In this document: one piece after another, positions 1 through 6,552 of the stretch
Position numbering within the stretch: the first letter of the stretch is position 1
How the letters are laid out: each line of letters opens with the position of its first letter
From: Nanobdellota archaeon
GTDB taxonomy: Archaea; Nanobdellota; Nanobdellia; Pacearchaeales; GW2011-AR1
Length of the DNA stretch: 11,947 nt
NCBI GenBank assembly: GCA_018830905.1
Contig: JAHJRM010000024.1
Span: forward strand, 1-11,947
Direction of reading: 5' to 3'
The notes under the pieces: model-generated
What the model saw: the letters and a program-made list of their open reading frames with translations, nothing else
The model's database searches: none
What the model was told of the DNA's origin: nothing
Program-made: the position numbers and the translations under genes

Positions 1-122
1 CCAGTGTCTCCATTGACATCACAGAACTCTGTGCTTGCTTGAGATGCTATAGAAAGCATAAAAGAACTTATCAAAGATATTATGAAAAGGGCTAATAGAA
101 TTTTATATTTCAAGTGTCTCAT
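1..122 (-). CDS. Exported/membrane protein, N-terminus only (possible VKOR-like thiol oxidoreductase)
   Basis: The reading frame opens with ATG at 122 and stays open for 40 codons to the window edge, so only the N-terminus is seen. Basic residues (MRHLKYK) are followed by a hydrophobic stretch of about 20 residues (ILLALFIISLISSFMLSIA). After that comes SQASTEFCDVNGDTG. A first membrane helix ending in a polar stretch and an FCD-type cysteine is the pattern of bacterial and archaeal vitamin K epoxide reductase homologues, which re-oxidise DsbA-like proteins. The diagnostic second cysteine and CxxC motif would lie outside the window, so this family call is tentative; a simple secreted protein with a signal peptide is the alternative. 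A TATA-like box 20-30 bases before the ATG supports this start and shows the gene does not depend on readthrough from ffh, whose stop is only 34 bases upstream. Confidence 0.6.
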   Translation of the reverse strand, partial: MRHLKYKILLALFIISLISSFMLSIASQASTEFCDVNGDT

Positions 123-140
123 ATTTCAAATAAACAATTT

Positions 141-152
141 TAGTTTTTAAGG
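141..152 (-). promoter_or_regulatory. TATA box of the 1-122 gene
   Basis: Read on the minus strand this is CCTTAAAAACT, centred about 25 bases before the ATG at 122. It matches the box seen before most other genes in the window. It sits in the short gap after the ffh stop, so the downstream gene has its own probably leaderless transcript. Confidence 0.55.
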
Positions 153-156
153 TTTT

Positions 157-1536
157 TCAGAACCGTATCTTCTTTATCTTACCAAACTTCTTCGCCAACT
201 TCTGCATCTGCTTCTGGCTCATCCCCTGTGACATATCTCCAAAATCACCTCCACCCTTAACCATCTCATTAAGCAATTTATACTGCTTCAATAATGAACG
301 AACATCGCTTGTATGGACTCCTGCGCCATTAGCAATCCTCGCAATCCGAGAAGTTTGTTTCTCCAACATCTCAGGATATTCTTTCTCCTCAAGAGTCATA
401 GACTTAATTATATGTTCCCACTTGGCAATTCTCTCCTCTTGATTTTGCAAAGCACCCTCAGGAATCTTAGCACTCATCCCTGAAAAACCAGGAATCATCG
501 ACTTTATCTTATCAAAACCGCCCATAGAATTCATCGACTTGACCTGCGCAATCACATCCTCCAAACTAATATTTCCCCCACTTTCTAAACGCTCAAGCGC
601 CTCCTTTTGATCTTCGCCTGTAACAGACTTTATTTTTTCCACAAGCGCCTGCAAATCTCCCATACCAAGCAACCTCGACAAAAAAGATTCTGGATTAAAT
701 TCTTCAATATCATTAATCTTCTCCCCTGTAGTCATAAAGTAAATAGGCGCTTTCGTCTCCGCACAAGCAGTCAACGCTCCGCCGCCCTTAGCAGAAGAAT
801 CCATCCTCGTAATTATAACCCCCGAAATATCCAACGCCTCCTGGAACTCTGAAGCCTGCCTCTTCGCTGCCTGCCCAATGTCAGCAGGCAAAACAAGAAT
901 TCTCTCTGTAGGAACAATCGTTTTATCCAACGCCTTTATCTCATCAATCAACGAACTATCCAGAGTGTGTCTCCCAGCTGTATCAATCAAAACAATATCT
1001 ACATCCTTAATCTCTTTCTCGTGTTTCTTCCACAACTTCACAGGATTCGTCTCCTCCTTATCAATAATGCAATTCAACTTATTCTGATCTGCCAACTGCT
1101 GCAACTGATCCGCCGCCGCTGGCCTATGAACATCCAAACCAACAAGAACAACTTTATTCCCCCTCTTTGAAAAATAATTTCCAAGCTTAGCAACCGTCGT
1201 CGTCTTTCCCGCACCATACAAACCAAGCAACATTATCCGGTTCTGCTCCCCTTTCTTCAAAACTATCTTTTTACTCTCACCGAGAATCGCAACCAACTCA
1301 TCGTGCAACAACTTGATTATATGTTCTTTCTTATCAACATCCTTAACCCTCTCATCCAAAGAAACCTTTCTAATCTTATCGCTTATCTCTTTAACAAGAA
1401 GAATATTAACATCAGCCTCAATCAAAGCCCTCTGCAAATCTTTCACAACAGAATCCACCAAACCCTTATCTAAAAAAACAGCATTCGCTATTTTATCAGT
1501 CGCCTTACGCAAAACCTCTCCGAGTCGCTCAAGCAT
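157..1536 (-). CDS. ffh: Signal recognition particle GTPase SRP54
   Basis: SRP54 binds signal peptides emerging from the ribosome and, with SRP RNA, docks on FtsY in a GTP-dependent cycle. The protein has 459 residues, about the usual archaeal length. The N helical bundle covers roughly 1-90. The G domain shows the P-loop GLYGAGKT (105-112), DVHRPAAADQL (135-145), DTAGR (185-189), TRMD (243-246) and AKGGGAL. The methionine-rich M domain runs from about 290 to the end, with the RIARIANGAGV signature and a basic tail (QKLAKKFGKIKKIRF) that fits SRP RNA binding. The guanine-specificity motif reads TRMD where most family members have TKxD, a conservative Lys-to-Arg change. The gene is divergent from the membrane protein at 1612 and has its own upstream TATA box. 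FtsY, its receptor, lies 1.2 kb away but is not co-transcribed. Confidence 0.97.
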   Translation of the reverse strand: MLERLGEVLRKATDKIANAVFLDKGLVDSVVKDLQRALIEADVNILLVKEISDKIRKVSLDERVKDVDKKEHIIKLLHDELVAILGESKKIVLKKGEQNRIMLLGLYGAGKTTTVAKLGNYFSKRGNKVVLVGLDVHRPAAADQLQQLADQNKLNCIIDKEETNPVKLWKKHEKEIKDVDIVLIDTAGRHTLDSSLIDEIKALDKTIVPTERILVLPADIGQAAKRQASEFQEALDISGVIITRMDSSAKGGGALTACAETKAPIYFMTTGEKINDIEEFNPESFLSRLLGMGDLQALVEKIKSVTGEDQKEALERLESGGNISLEDVIAQVKSMNSMGGFDKIKSMIPGFSGMSAKIPEGALQNQEERIAKWEHIIKSMTLEEKEYPEMLEKQTSRIARIANGAGVHTSDVRSLLKQYKLLNEMVKGGGDFGDMSQGMSQKQMQKLAKKFGKIKKIRF

Positions 1537-1555
1537 AATAGAACAAGTTTAATTA

Positions 1556-1567
1556 GGGTTAATAAAT
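1556..1567 (-). promoter_or_regulatory. TATA box of ffh
   Basis: On the minus strand this reads ATTTATTAACCC, centred about 26 bases before the ffh ATG at 1536. No Shine-Dalgarno sequence lies between, so a leaderless transcript is likely. Confidence 0.5.
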
Positions 1568-1580
1568 TTGTGGTTTGAAA

Positions 1581-1591
1581 AGTTTTTATAG
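1581..1591 (+). promoter_or_regulatory. TATA box of the 1612 membrane protein gene
   Basis: AGTTTTTATAG is centred 26 bases before the ATG at 1612. Together with the ffh box it forms a compact divergent promoter region of 75 bases. Confidence 0.5.
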
Positions 1592-1611
1592 TTTCTTAAT
1601 TTATTTTAATC

Positions 1612-1998
1612 ATGAAAATGGACTGGAAAAAAGAATTTACCAGAGATGTTCTTGCTCTTGGAAGCTGGGTATTTTATGTTTTGGTTATTGGAAGGGCCAT
1701 GATAGAACCCTACCGTCCTTTTTTGGACCAGGTTATTATAGCAGGGATTTTCATTATTGCTGTTTCTATTTTCCTGAAAAATTTTGATGATTATATTGCA
1801 AGAGGATTTGTTTTGGTGGTATTTACTAGCCTGTTTTATGAAAGTTTAGTATATTCCGTTTTTGCAGTTGCAGTCGGCTTATTATTGATATTTTCAAGTT
1901 ATTTTGTCCGAAAAAATATTTTGAGTATAATTAAAGGACTTCTTATTGGTTTAATGGTAATATTAGTAGGATATTTCCTTCCCGACTTTTATATGTAA
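1612..1998 (+). CDS. Small integral membrane protein, unknown function
   Basis: This 128-residue protein is not one I recognise. A short basic N-terminus (MKMDWKKEFTRD) precedes about four or five hydrophobic segments near residues 14-28, 39-57, 64-80, 81-95 and 103-123. The loops are very short, with charged or aromatic residues such as KNFDDY and FVRKN. There is no signal peptidase site, no cysteine, and no catalytic motif that I can see. The ATG at 1612 fits the TATA spacing; a second ATG two codons on (1618) is also possible. The gene stands alone, divergent from ffh and followed by a non-coding interval. Its substrate or partner cannot be told from the sequence. Confidence 0.8.
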   Translation: MKMDWKKEFTRDVLALGSWVFYVLVIGRAMIEPYRPFLDQVIIAGIFIIAVSIFLKNFDDYIARGFVLVVFTSLFYESLVYSVFAVAVGLLLIFSSYFVRKNILSIIKGLLIGLMVILVGYFLPDFYM

Positions 1999-2055
1999 AA
2001 CCTTTTGGATTATAACCCTCGTTCTTTCAAACATCTCAGAAAAAGAAAATTAATA

Positions 2056-2069
2056 GTTAATAAATTTGT
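2056..2069 (+). promoter_or_regulatory. Possible promoter of the folded RNA at 2089
   Basis: GTTAATAAATTTGT is an exact 14-base repeat of 1558-1571, which overlaps the ffh TATA box in the opposite sense. It is centred about 26 bases before the start of the folded interval, the spacing seen for coding genes here. It is a candidate box only. Confidence 0.35.
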
Positions 2070-2088
2070 ATCTAATTGTAGTCGCTCG

Positions 2089-2189
2089 ATTTAGGGTGGG
2101 GTGAGTAACTTCGTGGTAGGCAGTAAATTTCACACCAGTTCGCCGTGCGAGGTTACGAATTGGGTGGGAAAAGTTCCCCTTTCACAAAA
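2089..2189 (+). ncRNA. Candidate structured non-coding RNA of about 100 nt
   Basis: No open frame covers this interval, and it is more G+C-rich than the DNA around it. A 9-pair stem joins GTAACTTCG (2105-2113) to CGAGGTTAC (2148-2156) with one G-U pair, enclosing a 34-base region that can itself pair TGGT (2114-2117) with ACCA (2134-2137). A basal helix can join GGGTGGGG (2094-2101) to CCCCTTTC (2176-2183), with two G-U pairs and one U-U mismatch. ACA follows it immediately at 2184-2186. GGGAA/TTCCC (2167-2171/2174-2178) is an alternative hairpin. The GTGA and GA flanking the long stem resemble kink-turn sheared pairs. A terminal ACA suggests an H/ACA guide, but the unpaired pocket is lopsided, so the class is left open. 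It could also be a leader of the microprotein gene. Confidence 0.42.
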
Positions 2190-2199
2190 TTTAAAAATC
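2188..2199 (+). promoter_or_regulatory. TATA box of the Cys-rich microprotein gene
   Basis: AATTTAAAAATC is centred about 27 bases before the ATG at 2222 and lies immediately after the folded RNA. It argues that the microprotein gene has its own, essentially leaderless, transcript. Confidence 0.55.
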
Positions 2200-2221
2200 C
2201 TTAAGTTCTCGAATAATCAAG

Positions 2222-2305
2222 ATGGATGAAAAATGTCCTGAATGTGGAGCGGGTTCAGATTGCCCTGAATGCCACAGATGCAACGAACATTGCGACTGTG
2301 AGTAA
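2222..2305 (+). CDS. 27-residue cysteine-rich microprotein, probable zinc binder
   Basis: The frame runs from ATG to TAA over 28 codons. The protein begins MDEKCPECG and continues through DCPECHRC to end in HCDCE. It has eight cysteines and two histidines in 27 residues, arranged as two CPEC knuckles followed by further Cys/His ligands. That is enough to bind one or two zinc ions. I know no named family of this size with this pattern. Support for a real gene comes from the TATA box at the standard leaderless distance, the clean ATG, a T-rich terminator-like tract 16 bases after the stop, and a cysteine pattern unlikely in random A+T-rich DNA. Function is unknown; RNA or protein contact through a zinc knuckle is only a guess from its shape. 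Confidence 0.6.
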   Translation: MDEKCPECGAGSDCPECHRCNEHCDCE

Positions 2306-2320
2306 ACATCTAACCAATTC

Positions 2321-2340
2321 TTATTTTTTATTTATTTTTT
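2321..2340 (+). terminator. T-rich archaeal-type terminator
   Basis: Two runs of six T (2324-2329 and 2335-2340) separated by A/T bases lie just after the microprotein stop. Oligo-T tracts on the coding strand end transcription in archaea. This would close the RNA/microprotein interval before the next gene. Confidence 0.5.
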
Positions 2341-2373
2341 ATAGATTTTCATAGTTGGGCATTTACAAACATA

Positions 2374-2387
2374 GTTTTTTAAATAAA
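2374..2387 (+). promoter_or_regulatory. TATA box of the 2405 membrane protein gene
   Basis: GTTTTTTAAATAAA is centred about 25 bases before the ATG at 2405. No Shine-Dalgarno sequence lies between. Confidence 0.5.
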
Positions 2388-2404
2388 AAAGAACTAATTA
2401 AAGA

Positions 2405-2767
2405 ATGAAAAGATGGACTTATTTTGTTATGGGAGTTGTTATGTTCTTTATTGCTTTCTGCGCATTTGTAATTCAAAGAGCTGACCTTGCACCTAATTAT
2501 ACGCATTACTCTCTAATAAAACCAATACTGTGGGCATCGCCCTTTTTCATTCTTGGAATCTTGCAAATAATACTCGGCATAAAAAATATCGATAACAAAA
2601 AATCTGAGAAATCTATAAAGATAGCATACGCCATTATCATCACGAGCTTTCTTCTTCCCCCTCTCGCATATATAATATTCCCCCTCGCAGTGATATTTTA
2701 TTTTGGTACAACCGCACTAGCAATAACAAGCCTCTTCTACGCCCTAAAAGCTCTCTTCAAGAAATAA
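2405..2767 (+). CDS. Small integral membrane protein, unknown function
   Basis: This 120-residue protein is not recognised. It has four likely membrane segments: about 5-23 (YFVMGVVMFFIAFCAFVIQ), 41-58 (LWASPFFILGILQIILGI), 72-93, and 94-115. They are separated by a short extracytoplasmic-type loop (RADLAPNYTHYSLIKP) and a basic, probably cytoplasmic loop (KNIDNKKSEKSIK). A basic tail (ALKALFKK) ends it. By the positive-inside rule both termini are probably cytoplasmic. It is unrelated by eye to the protein at 1612 apart from size and hydrophobicity. Its TAA at 2765-2767 is directly adjacent to the convergent ftsY stop at 2768-2770, leaving no intergenic base. Confidence 0.8.
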   Translation: MKRWTYFVMGVVMFFIAFCAFVIQRADLAPNYTHYSLIKPILWASPFFILGILQIILGIKNIDNKKSEKSIKIAYAIIITSFLLPPLAYIIFPLAVIFYFGTTALAITSLFYALKALFKK

Positions 2768-3877
2768 TTACAATCCAAGCTCTTTCAAAAACTTTTCTTT
2801 ATTGAAAACCTCAATCTTATTATACTCCTGCCCAGTTCCCAAAAACAAAATCGGCTTCTTAGTAACATAACCCAAAGACAAAGCAGTCCCGCCCTTCTCG
2901 TCAATGTCTGCCTTCGTAAGAACAATCCCATCAATCTGCACCGCCCAATCAAAACTCTTAACCTGTTCAACAGCATCATTCCCTGTAATTGACTCTCCAA
3001 CAAAAAACTTCAAATCGGGCTTACAAACTTTAGCAACTTTCTCAATTTCTTTCAACAAATTCTTAGAAGTGTGCATCCTTCCAGCAGTATCAATCAAAAC
3101 ACAATCAATAAAGTTCTTCTTCGCATACTGAATCGCATCAAAACCCACCGACGCCGGATCCGCACCATAATCTTGAGATATAACTTTAACATCAATCCTC
3201 TTTCCATGATATTTTAGTTGCTCTATCGACGCAGCCCTGAATGTGTCGGCGGCCGCAAGAACACAAGAGAAACCCTTCTTAGTCAAAAACGAAGCAATCT
3301 TCGCAACAGTTGTAGTCTTCCCCGTTCCATTAGTTCCAACAAAAAGAAAAATAAAAGGTTCCTTAGATTGATCCTGAGTCTTCTCTTTAATTCTCTCAAC
3401 AATATCAAACGGCTCAATAAGAATATCTGAAATTATTCCTTTCAAAACATCCCGTATCTCTGCCTCAATCTCTTTCCTCAAAAACTCCTTCCCGACAATC
3501 TCGCCCTCCAACTGCGCTACAACTTTATCTGCAACTTCGAACGCAACATTATTCTCAAGAAGCAACATTCTCAACTCCTCACCATAAATCTCAAAATCAT
3601 CATCAGATATTTTTACCTTCTGTATTCTAGAAGTTACCTTCTCAAAAAAACCTCTTGTGCCAGGTTCCTCTTTCGCAATCTCCTCAACCTCCTCAGAAAT
3701 ATCTTCCAATTTATCCGTATCTGACTGAAATTGCTTCATTCCTTCATTAAATTTCATTGGCACGGGAATTTCCTTTTTCTCAACTATCTTTTCAGGCTCT
3801 CTTAAATCCTTAACTTCAGACCCCTCAGAGATTTTTTTCGCCCATCTCCCAATCTTATCCTTAAAAAACTTGAACAT
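2768..3877 (-). CDS. ftsY: Signal recognition particle receptor FtsY
   Basis: FtsY is the membrane-associated GTPase that accepts SRP54-ribosome complexes and hands them to the translocon. From ATG 3877 it has 369 residues. The numbers below count from an alternative in-frame GTG at 3886. An amphipathic basic N-terminal helix (MFKFFKDKIGRWAKKISE) suits membrane binding. A charged linker to about 75 and an N helical bundle to about 165 follow. The NG GTPase core then shows GTNGTGKT (184-191), DTFRAASIEQL (214-224), DTAGR (266-270), GESITGNDAVEQ (297-308), TKAD (324-327) and EKGGTALSL. The TGNDAVEQ and DTFRAA motifs separate it from SRP54. The minus-strand TATA box at 3898-3910 would start transcription at about 3878, which favours the ATG over the GTG. 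It is divergent from the S15 gene. Confidence 0.97.
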   Translation of the reverse strand: MFKFFKDKIGRWAKKISEGSEVKDLREPEKIVEKKEIPVPMKFNEGMKQFQSDTDKLEDISEEVEEIAKEEPGTRGFFEKVTSRIQKVKISDDDFEIYGEELRMLLLENNVAFEVADKVVAQLEGEIVGKEFLRKEIEAEIRDVLKGIISDILIEPFDIVERIKEKTQDQSKEPFIFLFVGTNGTGKTTTVAKIASFLTKKGFSCVLAAADTFRAASIEQLKYHGKRIDVKVISQDYGADPASVGFDAIQYAKKNFIDCVLIDTAGRMHTSKNLLKEIEKVAKVCKPDLKFFVGESITGNDAVEQVKSFDWAVQIDGIVLTKADIDEKGGTALSLGYVTKKPILFLGTGQEYNKIEVFNKEKFLKELGL

Positions 3878-3897
3878 ACCCTTCACAATAAAAACCG

Positions 3898-3910
3898 CTT
3901 AAAATACTTT
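3898..3910 (-). promoter_or_regulatory. TATA box of ftsY
   Basis: Read on the minus strand this is AAAGTATTTTAAG, centred about 27 bases before ATG 3877. The spacing decides the start: the in-frame GTG at 3886 would lie upstream of the expected transcript start. Confidence 0.5.
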
Positions 3911-3925
3911 ACTAACCACACGCAA

Positions 3926-3936
3926 AGTTTAAAAAC
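3926..3936 (+). promoter_or_regulatory. TATA box of the S15/DHH nuclease operon
   Basis: AGTTTAAAAAC is centred 26 bases before the S15 ATG at 3957. With the ftsY box it makes a divergent promoter pair within 70 bases. Confidence 0.55.
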
Positions 3937-3956
3937 AAATTTCCTCATCTAATAAG

Positions 3957-4310
3957 ATGCCAAAAAAATCAGAAGAAAAGAAGAAAGAAAAGTCTGCTAC
4001 AAAGAAACTCTCAGATAAAGAGTTTGAAAACAAGGTCCTTGAGCTAGCAGAAACGGGCTTAACAAGCGAAAAGATAGGCGAAGCTCTAAGAAAAGAAAAC
4101 ATTCACCCTAAGGAACACGGGAAAAAGCTATCAAAAATACTCAAAGAAAAGGGAAAGTACATCATTCCTGATGTAAAAAACATTGAAAAAAATCTCGGAA
4201 AGCTAAGAAGCCACTTTGAAAAGAACAAACAAGACAAAAGAGCTATGAGGGAAAGAGATAGAATCGCTTCTAGGCTAAGGATAATGAAGAAATACCACAA
4301 GGTTGCTTAA
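3957..4310 (+). CDS. rps15: Small-subunit ribosomal protein uS15 (archaeal S15P)
   Basis: uS15 binds the central domain of 16S rRNA and helps form the subunit bridge to 23S rRNA. The protein has 117 residues, shorter than the roughly 150 usual in archaea. A lysine-rich N-terminus (1-16) replaces the usual HSRxRGKSGS start. The S15 N-terminal helical segment is seen at about 20-65 (TGLTSEKIGEALRKE, KKLSKILKEKG). The rRNA-binding helical part follows (LGKLRSHFEKN, RDRIASRLRIMKKYHK). The extended C-terminal tail is missing, as is common in reduced DPANN ribosomal proteins. The nuclease gene follows after 21 bases with no promoter between, so the two form an operon. S15 next to an archaeal RecJ-like nuclease is a widely conserved archaeal gene pair and supports both calls. 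Confidence 0.9.
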   Translation: MPKKSEEKKKEKSATKKLSDKEFENKVLELAETGLTSEKIGEALRKENIHPKEHGKKLSKILKEKGKYIIPDVKNIEKNLGKLRSHFEKNKQDKRAMRERDRIASRLRIMKKYHKVA

Positions 4311-4331
4311 ATTCTTTGGGATTAATTTAAA

Positions 4332-5675
4332 ATGGAAAAAGAGGGAATTTCATTAAAGGAAAGTATTGCAAAAACTGCAAAAAGTTTTCTTAAAAAAACA
4401 GAAAGTAGAGACATTCTTCTAATAAGCCACTTTGACACAGATGGCATAACTTCTGCAACAGTAATGATTAAAGCTCTAAAAAGACTAGACAAAAGATTCT
4501 CCGTAAAAATAATAAAATCCCTTGAAGAAAAGTTCATAGAAACCCTTCCAAAAGATAAGATAATAATTTTCACAGATCTCGCCTCGGGCAGCCTTGACAT
4601 AATAGGAAAAAACAATCTCCAAGACGTATTCATAATCGATCACCACGAAGTCAGTAAGGAAGTTCCCATTGGCGTAGAGATAGTAAACCCTTGGTTCAAC
4701 GAAAAAGAAAAATTCAGTAGCGCTGGTTTAGTCTATCTTTTCTGCAAAGAACTAGATTCAAGAAACAAAGATCTCCTAAAACTAGCAATACTAGGAATGA
4801 TTGGAGATTTCATGGAAGGCACAATCAAAGAACTAGATTTAGATTTCCTTAAAGACGACGATGTAAATATCAAACAAGGACTTATGATTTATCCTTCGAC
4901 AAGACCTTTAAACAGAATTCTTGAATACAATTCAAATCCATTCATCCCAGGAGTTACGGGAAATTCAAAAGGCGTCATAGACATTCTGAGAGAATCTGGA
5001 ATAAATCCCGAAAATGGGAAATACAAAAGCATCATAGAACTCACCGAAGAAGAAATGAGAAAACTCACAACTTCTATAATGCTAAGAAATCCTAAAACAA
5101 ATGAAAATGACATAATAGGAAATATTTACCTTTTGAAATTCTTCAGCAAACTAGAAGACGCAAGAGAAATGAGCGCAATGATAAATGCTTGTTCAAGATT
5201 AGGACGAAGCGATACTGCAATAGGACTCTGTATGGAATTATCTGAAGCAAAAAAGAAAGCTGAAGAAATACACGCGAGATACAAGCAACACCTAATCTCA
5301 GGTCTAGATTTTGTATCAAAGGCAGAAAAAATTGAAGGCAAAGGATTTGTAATCATAAACGCCAAAGACAATATAATGGACACTATCACAGGAACAATTG
5401 CGAGCATCCTCTCAAACTCCTCGTTGTATCAAGAGGGAACAATAATGATAACAATGGCCTATTATGAAGACAAAGTAAAAGTCTCTGCAAGAATGTGCGG
5501 AAGAGTAAGCAACGGAAGAAATCTCAGAGAAATTATGGAAAATGTAATAAACGAAGTCGGAGGAGAAACCGGTGGACACGAAATGGCTGCAGGCTGCATC
5601 GTCAAAAAAGAAAACGAAGAAAAATTCTTAGAAGTACTCCAAAAGAATCTCGAAATTGAAATGGTTAAAATATAA
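4332..5675 (+). CDS. DHH-family phosphoesterase, archaeal RecJ/GAN-like single-strand nuclease
   Basis: Proteins of this family are metal-dependent 5'-3' nucleases. Archaeal GAN associates with GINS in the replisome, and others act in repair. The 447-residue length is normal for the archaeal group. The DHH domain shows motif I SHFDTDGITS (32-41), TDLASG (81-86), the DHH signature in IIDHHEVSK (DHH at 103-105) and GMIGDF with the fourth metal aspartate (155-160). The C-terminal DHHA1 domain ends with GGHEMAAGC (414-422), the substrate-gripping GGH motif. All expected metal ligands appear present, so the enzyme should be active. It lies 21 bases after the S15 stop and is presumably co-transcribed with it. 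Whether it is GAN itself or a RecJ paralogue cannot be settled without an alignment. Confidence 0.92.
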   Translation: MEKEGISLKESIAKTAKSFLKKTESRDILLISHFDTDGITSATVMIKALKRLDKRFSVKIIKSLEEKFIETLPKDKIIIFTDLASGSLDIIGKNNLQDVFIIDHHEVSKEVPIGVEIVNPWFNEKEKFSSAGLVYLFCKELDSRNKDLLKLAILGMIGDFMEGTIKELDLDFLKDDDVNIKQGLMIYPSTRPLNRILEYNSNPFIPGVTGNSKGVIDILRESGINPENGKYKSIIELTEEEMRKLTTSIMLRNPKTNENDIIGNIYLLKFFSKLEDAREMSAMINACSRLGRSDTAIGLCMELSEAKKKAEEIHARYKQHLISGLDFVSKAEKIEGKGFVIINAKDNIMDTITGTIASILSNSSLYQEGTIMITMAYYEDKVKVSARMCGRVSNGRNLREIMENVINEVGGETGGHEMAAGCIVKKENEEKFLEVLQKNLEIEMVKI

Positions 5676-5704
5676 CTAAAAACTTATTCTGCTTAATCAC
5701 AACT

Positions 5705-5713
5705 CTTAAAAAT
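5705..5713 (+). promoter_or_regulatory. TATA box of aIF2-alpha gene
   Basis: CTTAAAAAT is centred about 25 bases before the ATG at 5734, in the 58-base gap after the nuclease gene. It indicates separate leaderless transcription rather than extension of the S15 operon. Confidence 0.5.
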
Positions 5714-5733
5714 GCACCTCATTACATATCTTC

Positions 5734-6456
5734 ATGACAATTAATCTAGAAGAAGGAGATCTTGTTCTCTGCACAGTTGACAGAATCATTGGAACAAACG
5801 TCTTCGTAACAATTGAAACAGAGCAAGGTGAACTAGAAGGAACCCTAACATTTAGCGAAGTCGCTCCAGGAAGAATCCGAAACATAAGAGACTATATCAT
5901 TCCAAAGAAAAAAATAATCTGTAAGATACTAAGAATCTCTGGAGACAGAATCGATCTCTCATTAAGAAGAGTAACACCAAAAGAACAAAAAGAGCTAAAA
6001 GAAAAAGGGAAACAAGAAAAAAGTTACCGAAGCATTCTCAAAAGCGTTATTGGTGATAAAATAGATGAGATAGTTAAAGAAATCCAAAAAGAAAACTCAC
6101 TCTACAACTTCCTACAAGAAGCCAAAGAAGATCCTAAAGAACTTGAATCACTCGTTGGAAAAGAAAATTCTGAAAAAATCTTAAAAATACTAAACTCTCA
6201 AAAAAAGAAAACATCCACGATAAAAAAAGAGATCTCACTCTCTACAGAAGAACCAAACGGAATCGAACTGATAAAAAAACTTTTTGAGAAAATAAAAAAT
6301 GCAGAAGCAAAATATATCTCTGCAGGAAAATACTCTATTAAGATAGAATCTAGCGACATAAAGAAAGCAGACCAAGAATTCAAAGAAACATTCGCAGAAT
6401 TGGAAAAAGAAGCGAAGAAAAATGGTCTAACAATATCTCAAAAAGAGAAGAACTAG
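5734..6456 (+). CDS. Translation initiation factor 2 subunit alpha (aIF2-alpha)
   Basis: aIF2-alpha is one of three subunits of the factor that brings initiator Met-tRNA to the small ribosomal subunit. An S1 OB-fold domain covers 1-80: it starts EEGDLVLCTVDRI, has FSEVAPGRIRNIRDY, and closes with CKILRISGDRIDLSLRRV, close to the archaeal and eukaryotic alpha subunit pattern. A helical middle domain spans about 85-165, and a C-terminal alpha/beta domain about 172-235 (NGIELIKKLFEKIK, AKYISAGKYSIKIES). At 240 residues it is somewhat shorter than the usual 260-275. In many archaea this gene lies between S27e and Nop10; here Nop10 is still close by, but a NUDIX-fold gene separates them and S27e is absent. 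Confidence 0.93.
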   Translation: MTINLEEGDLVLCTVDRIIGTNVFVTIETEQGELEGTLTFSEVAPGRIRNIRDYIIPKKKIICKILRISGDRIDLSLRRVTPKEQKELKEKGKQEKSYRSILKSVIGDKIDEIVKEIQKENSLYNFLQEAKEDPKELESLVGKENSEKILKILNSQKKKTSTIKKEISLSTEEPNGIELIKKLFEKIKNAEAKYISAGKYSIKIESSDIKKADQEFKETFAELEKEAKKNGLTISQKEKN

Positions 6457-6499
6457 TTAGTATTCTCCAGAAGTAAAAAACAGGCAAAAAAAATAATTC

Positions 6500-6505
6500 T
6501 TTTTT
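6500..6505 (+). terminator. Possible oligo-T terminator after aIF2-alpha
   Basis: A run of six T lies 44 bases past the aIF2-alpha stop and just before the promoter of the NUDIX gene, where an archaeal terminator would be expected. It is short, so support is weak. Confidence 0.3.
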
Positions 6506-6522
6506 AGATTCAACATCACAAA

Positions 6523-6532
6523 GCTTAAAAAC
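6523..6532 (+). promoter_or_regulatory. TATA box of the NUDIX/Nop10 operon
   Basis: GCTTAAAAAC is centred about 25 bases before the ATG at 6553. A run of eight T (6537-6544) separates it from the start, and there is no Shine-Dalgarno sequence. Confidence 0.55.
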
Positions 6533-6552
6533 AAAGTTTTTTTTCAAAAGGC

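Noticed and set aside
607..1552. Plus-strand open frames opposite ffh, and similar antisense frames opposite ftsY, the DHH nuclease and the intein.
   Set aside because: They lie antisense to strongly recognised genes, have low-complexity translations and no promoter at the usual spacing.
2089..2189. SRP RNA or RNase P RNA as identity of the folded interval, given two SRP GTPases nearby.
   Set aside because: It is only about 100 bases, far shorter than archaeal SRP RNA, and lacks the GGAAG/AGCAG helix 8 elements and the universal RNase P core motifs.
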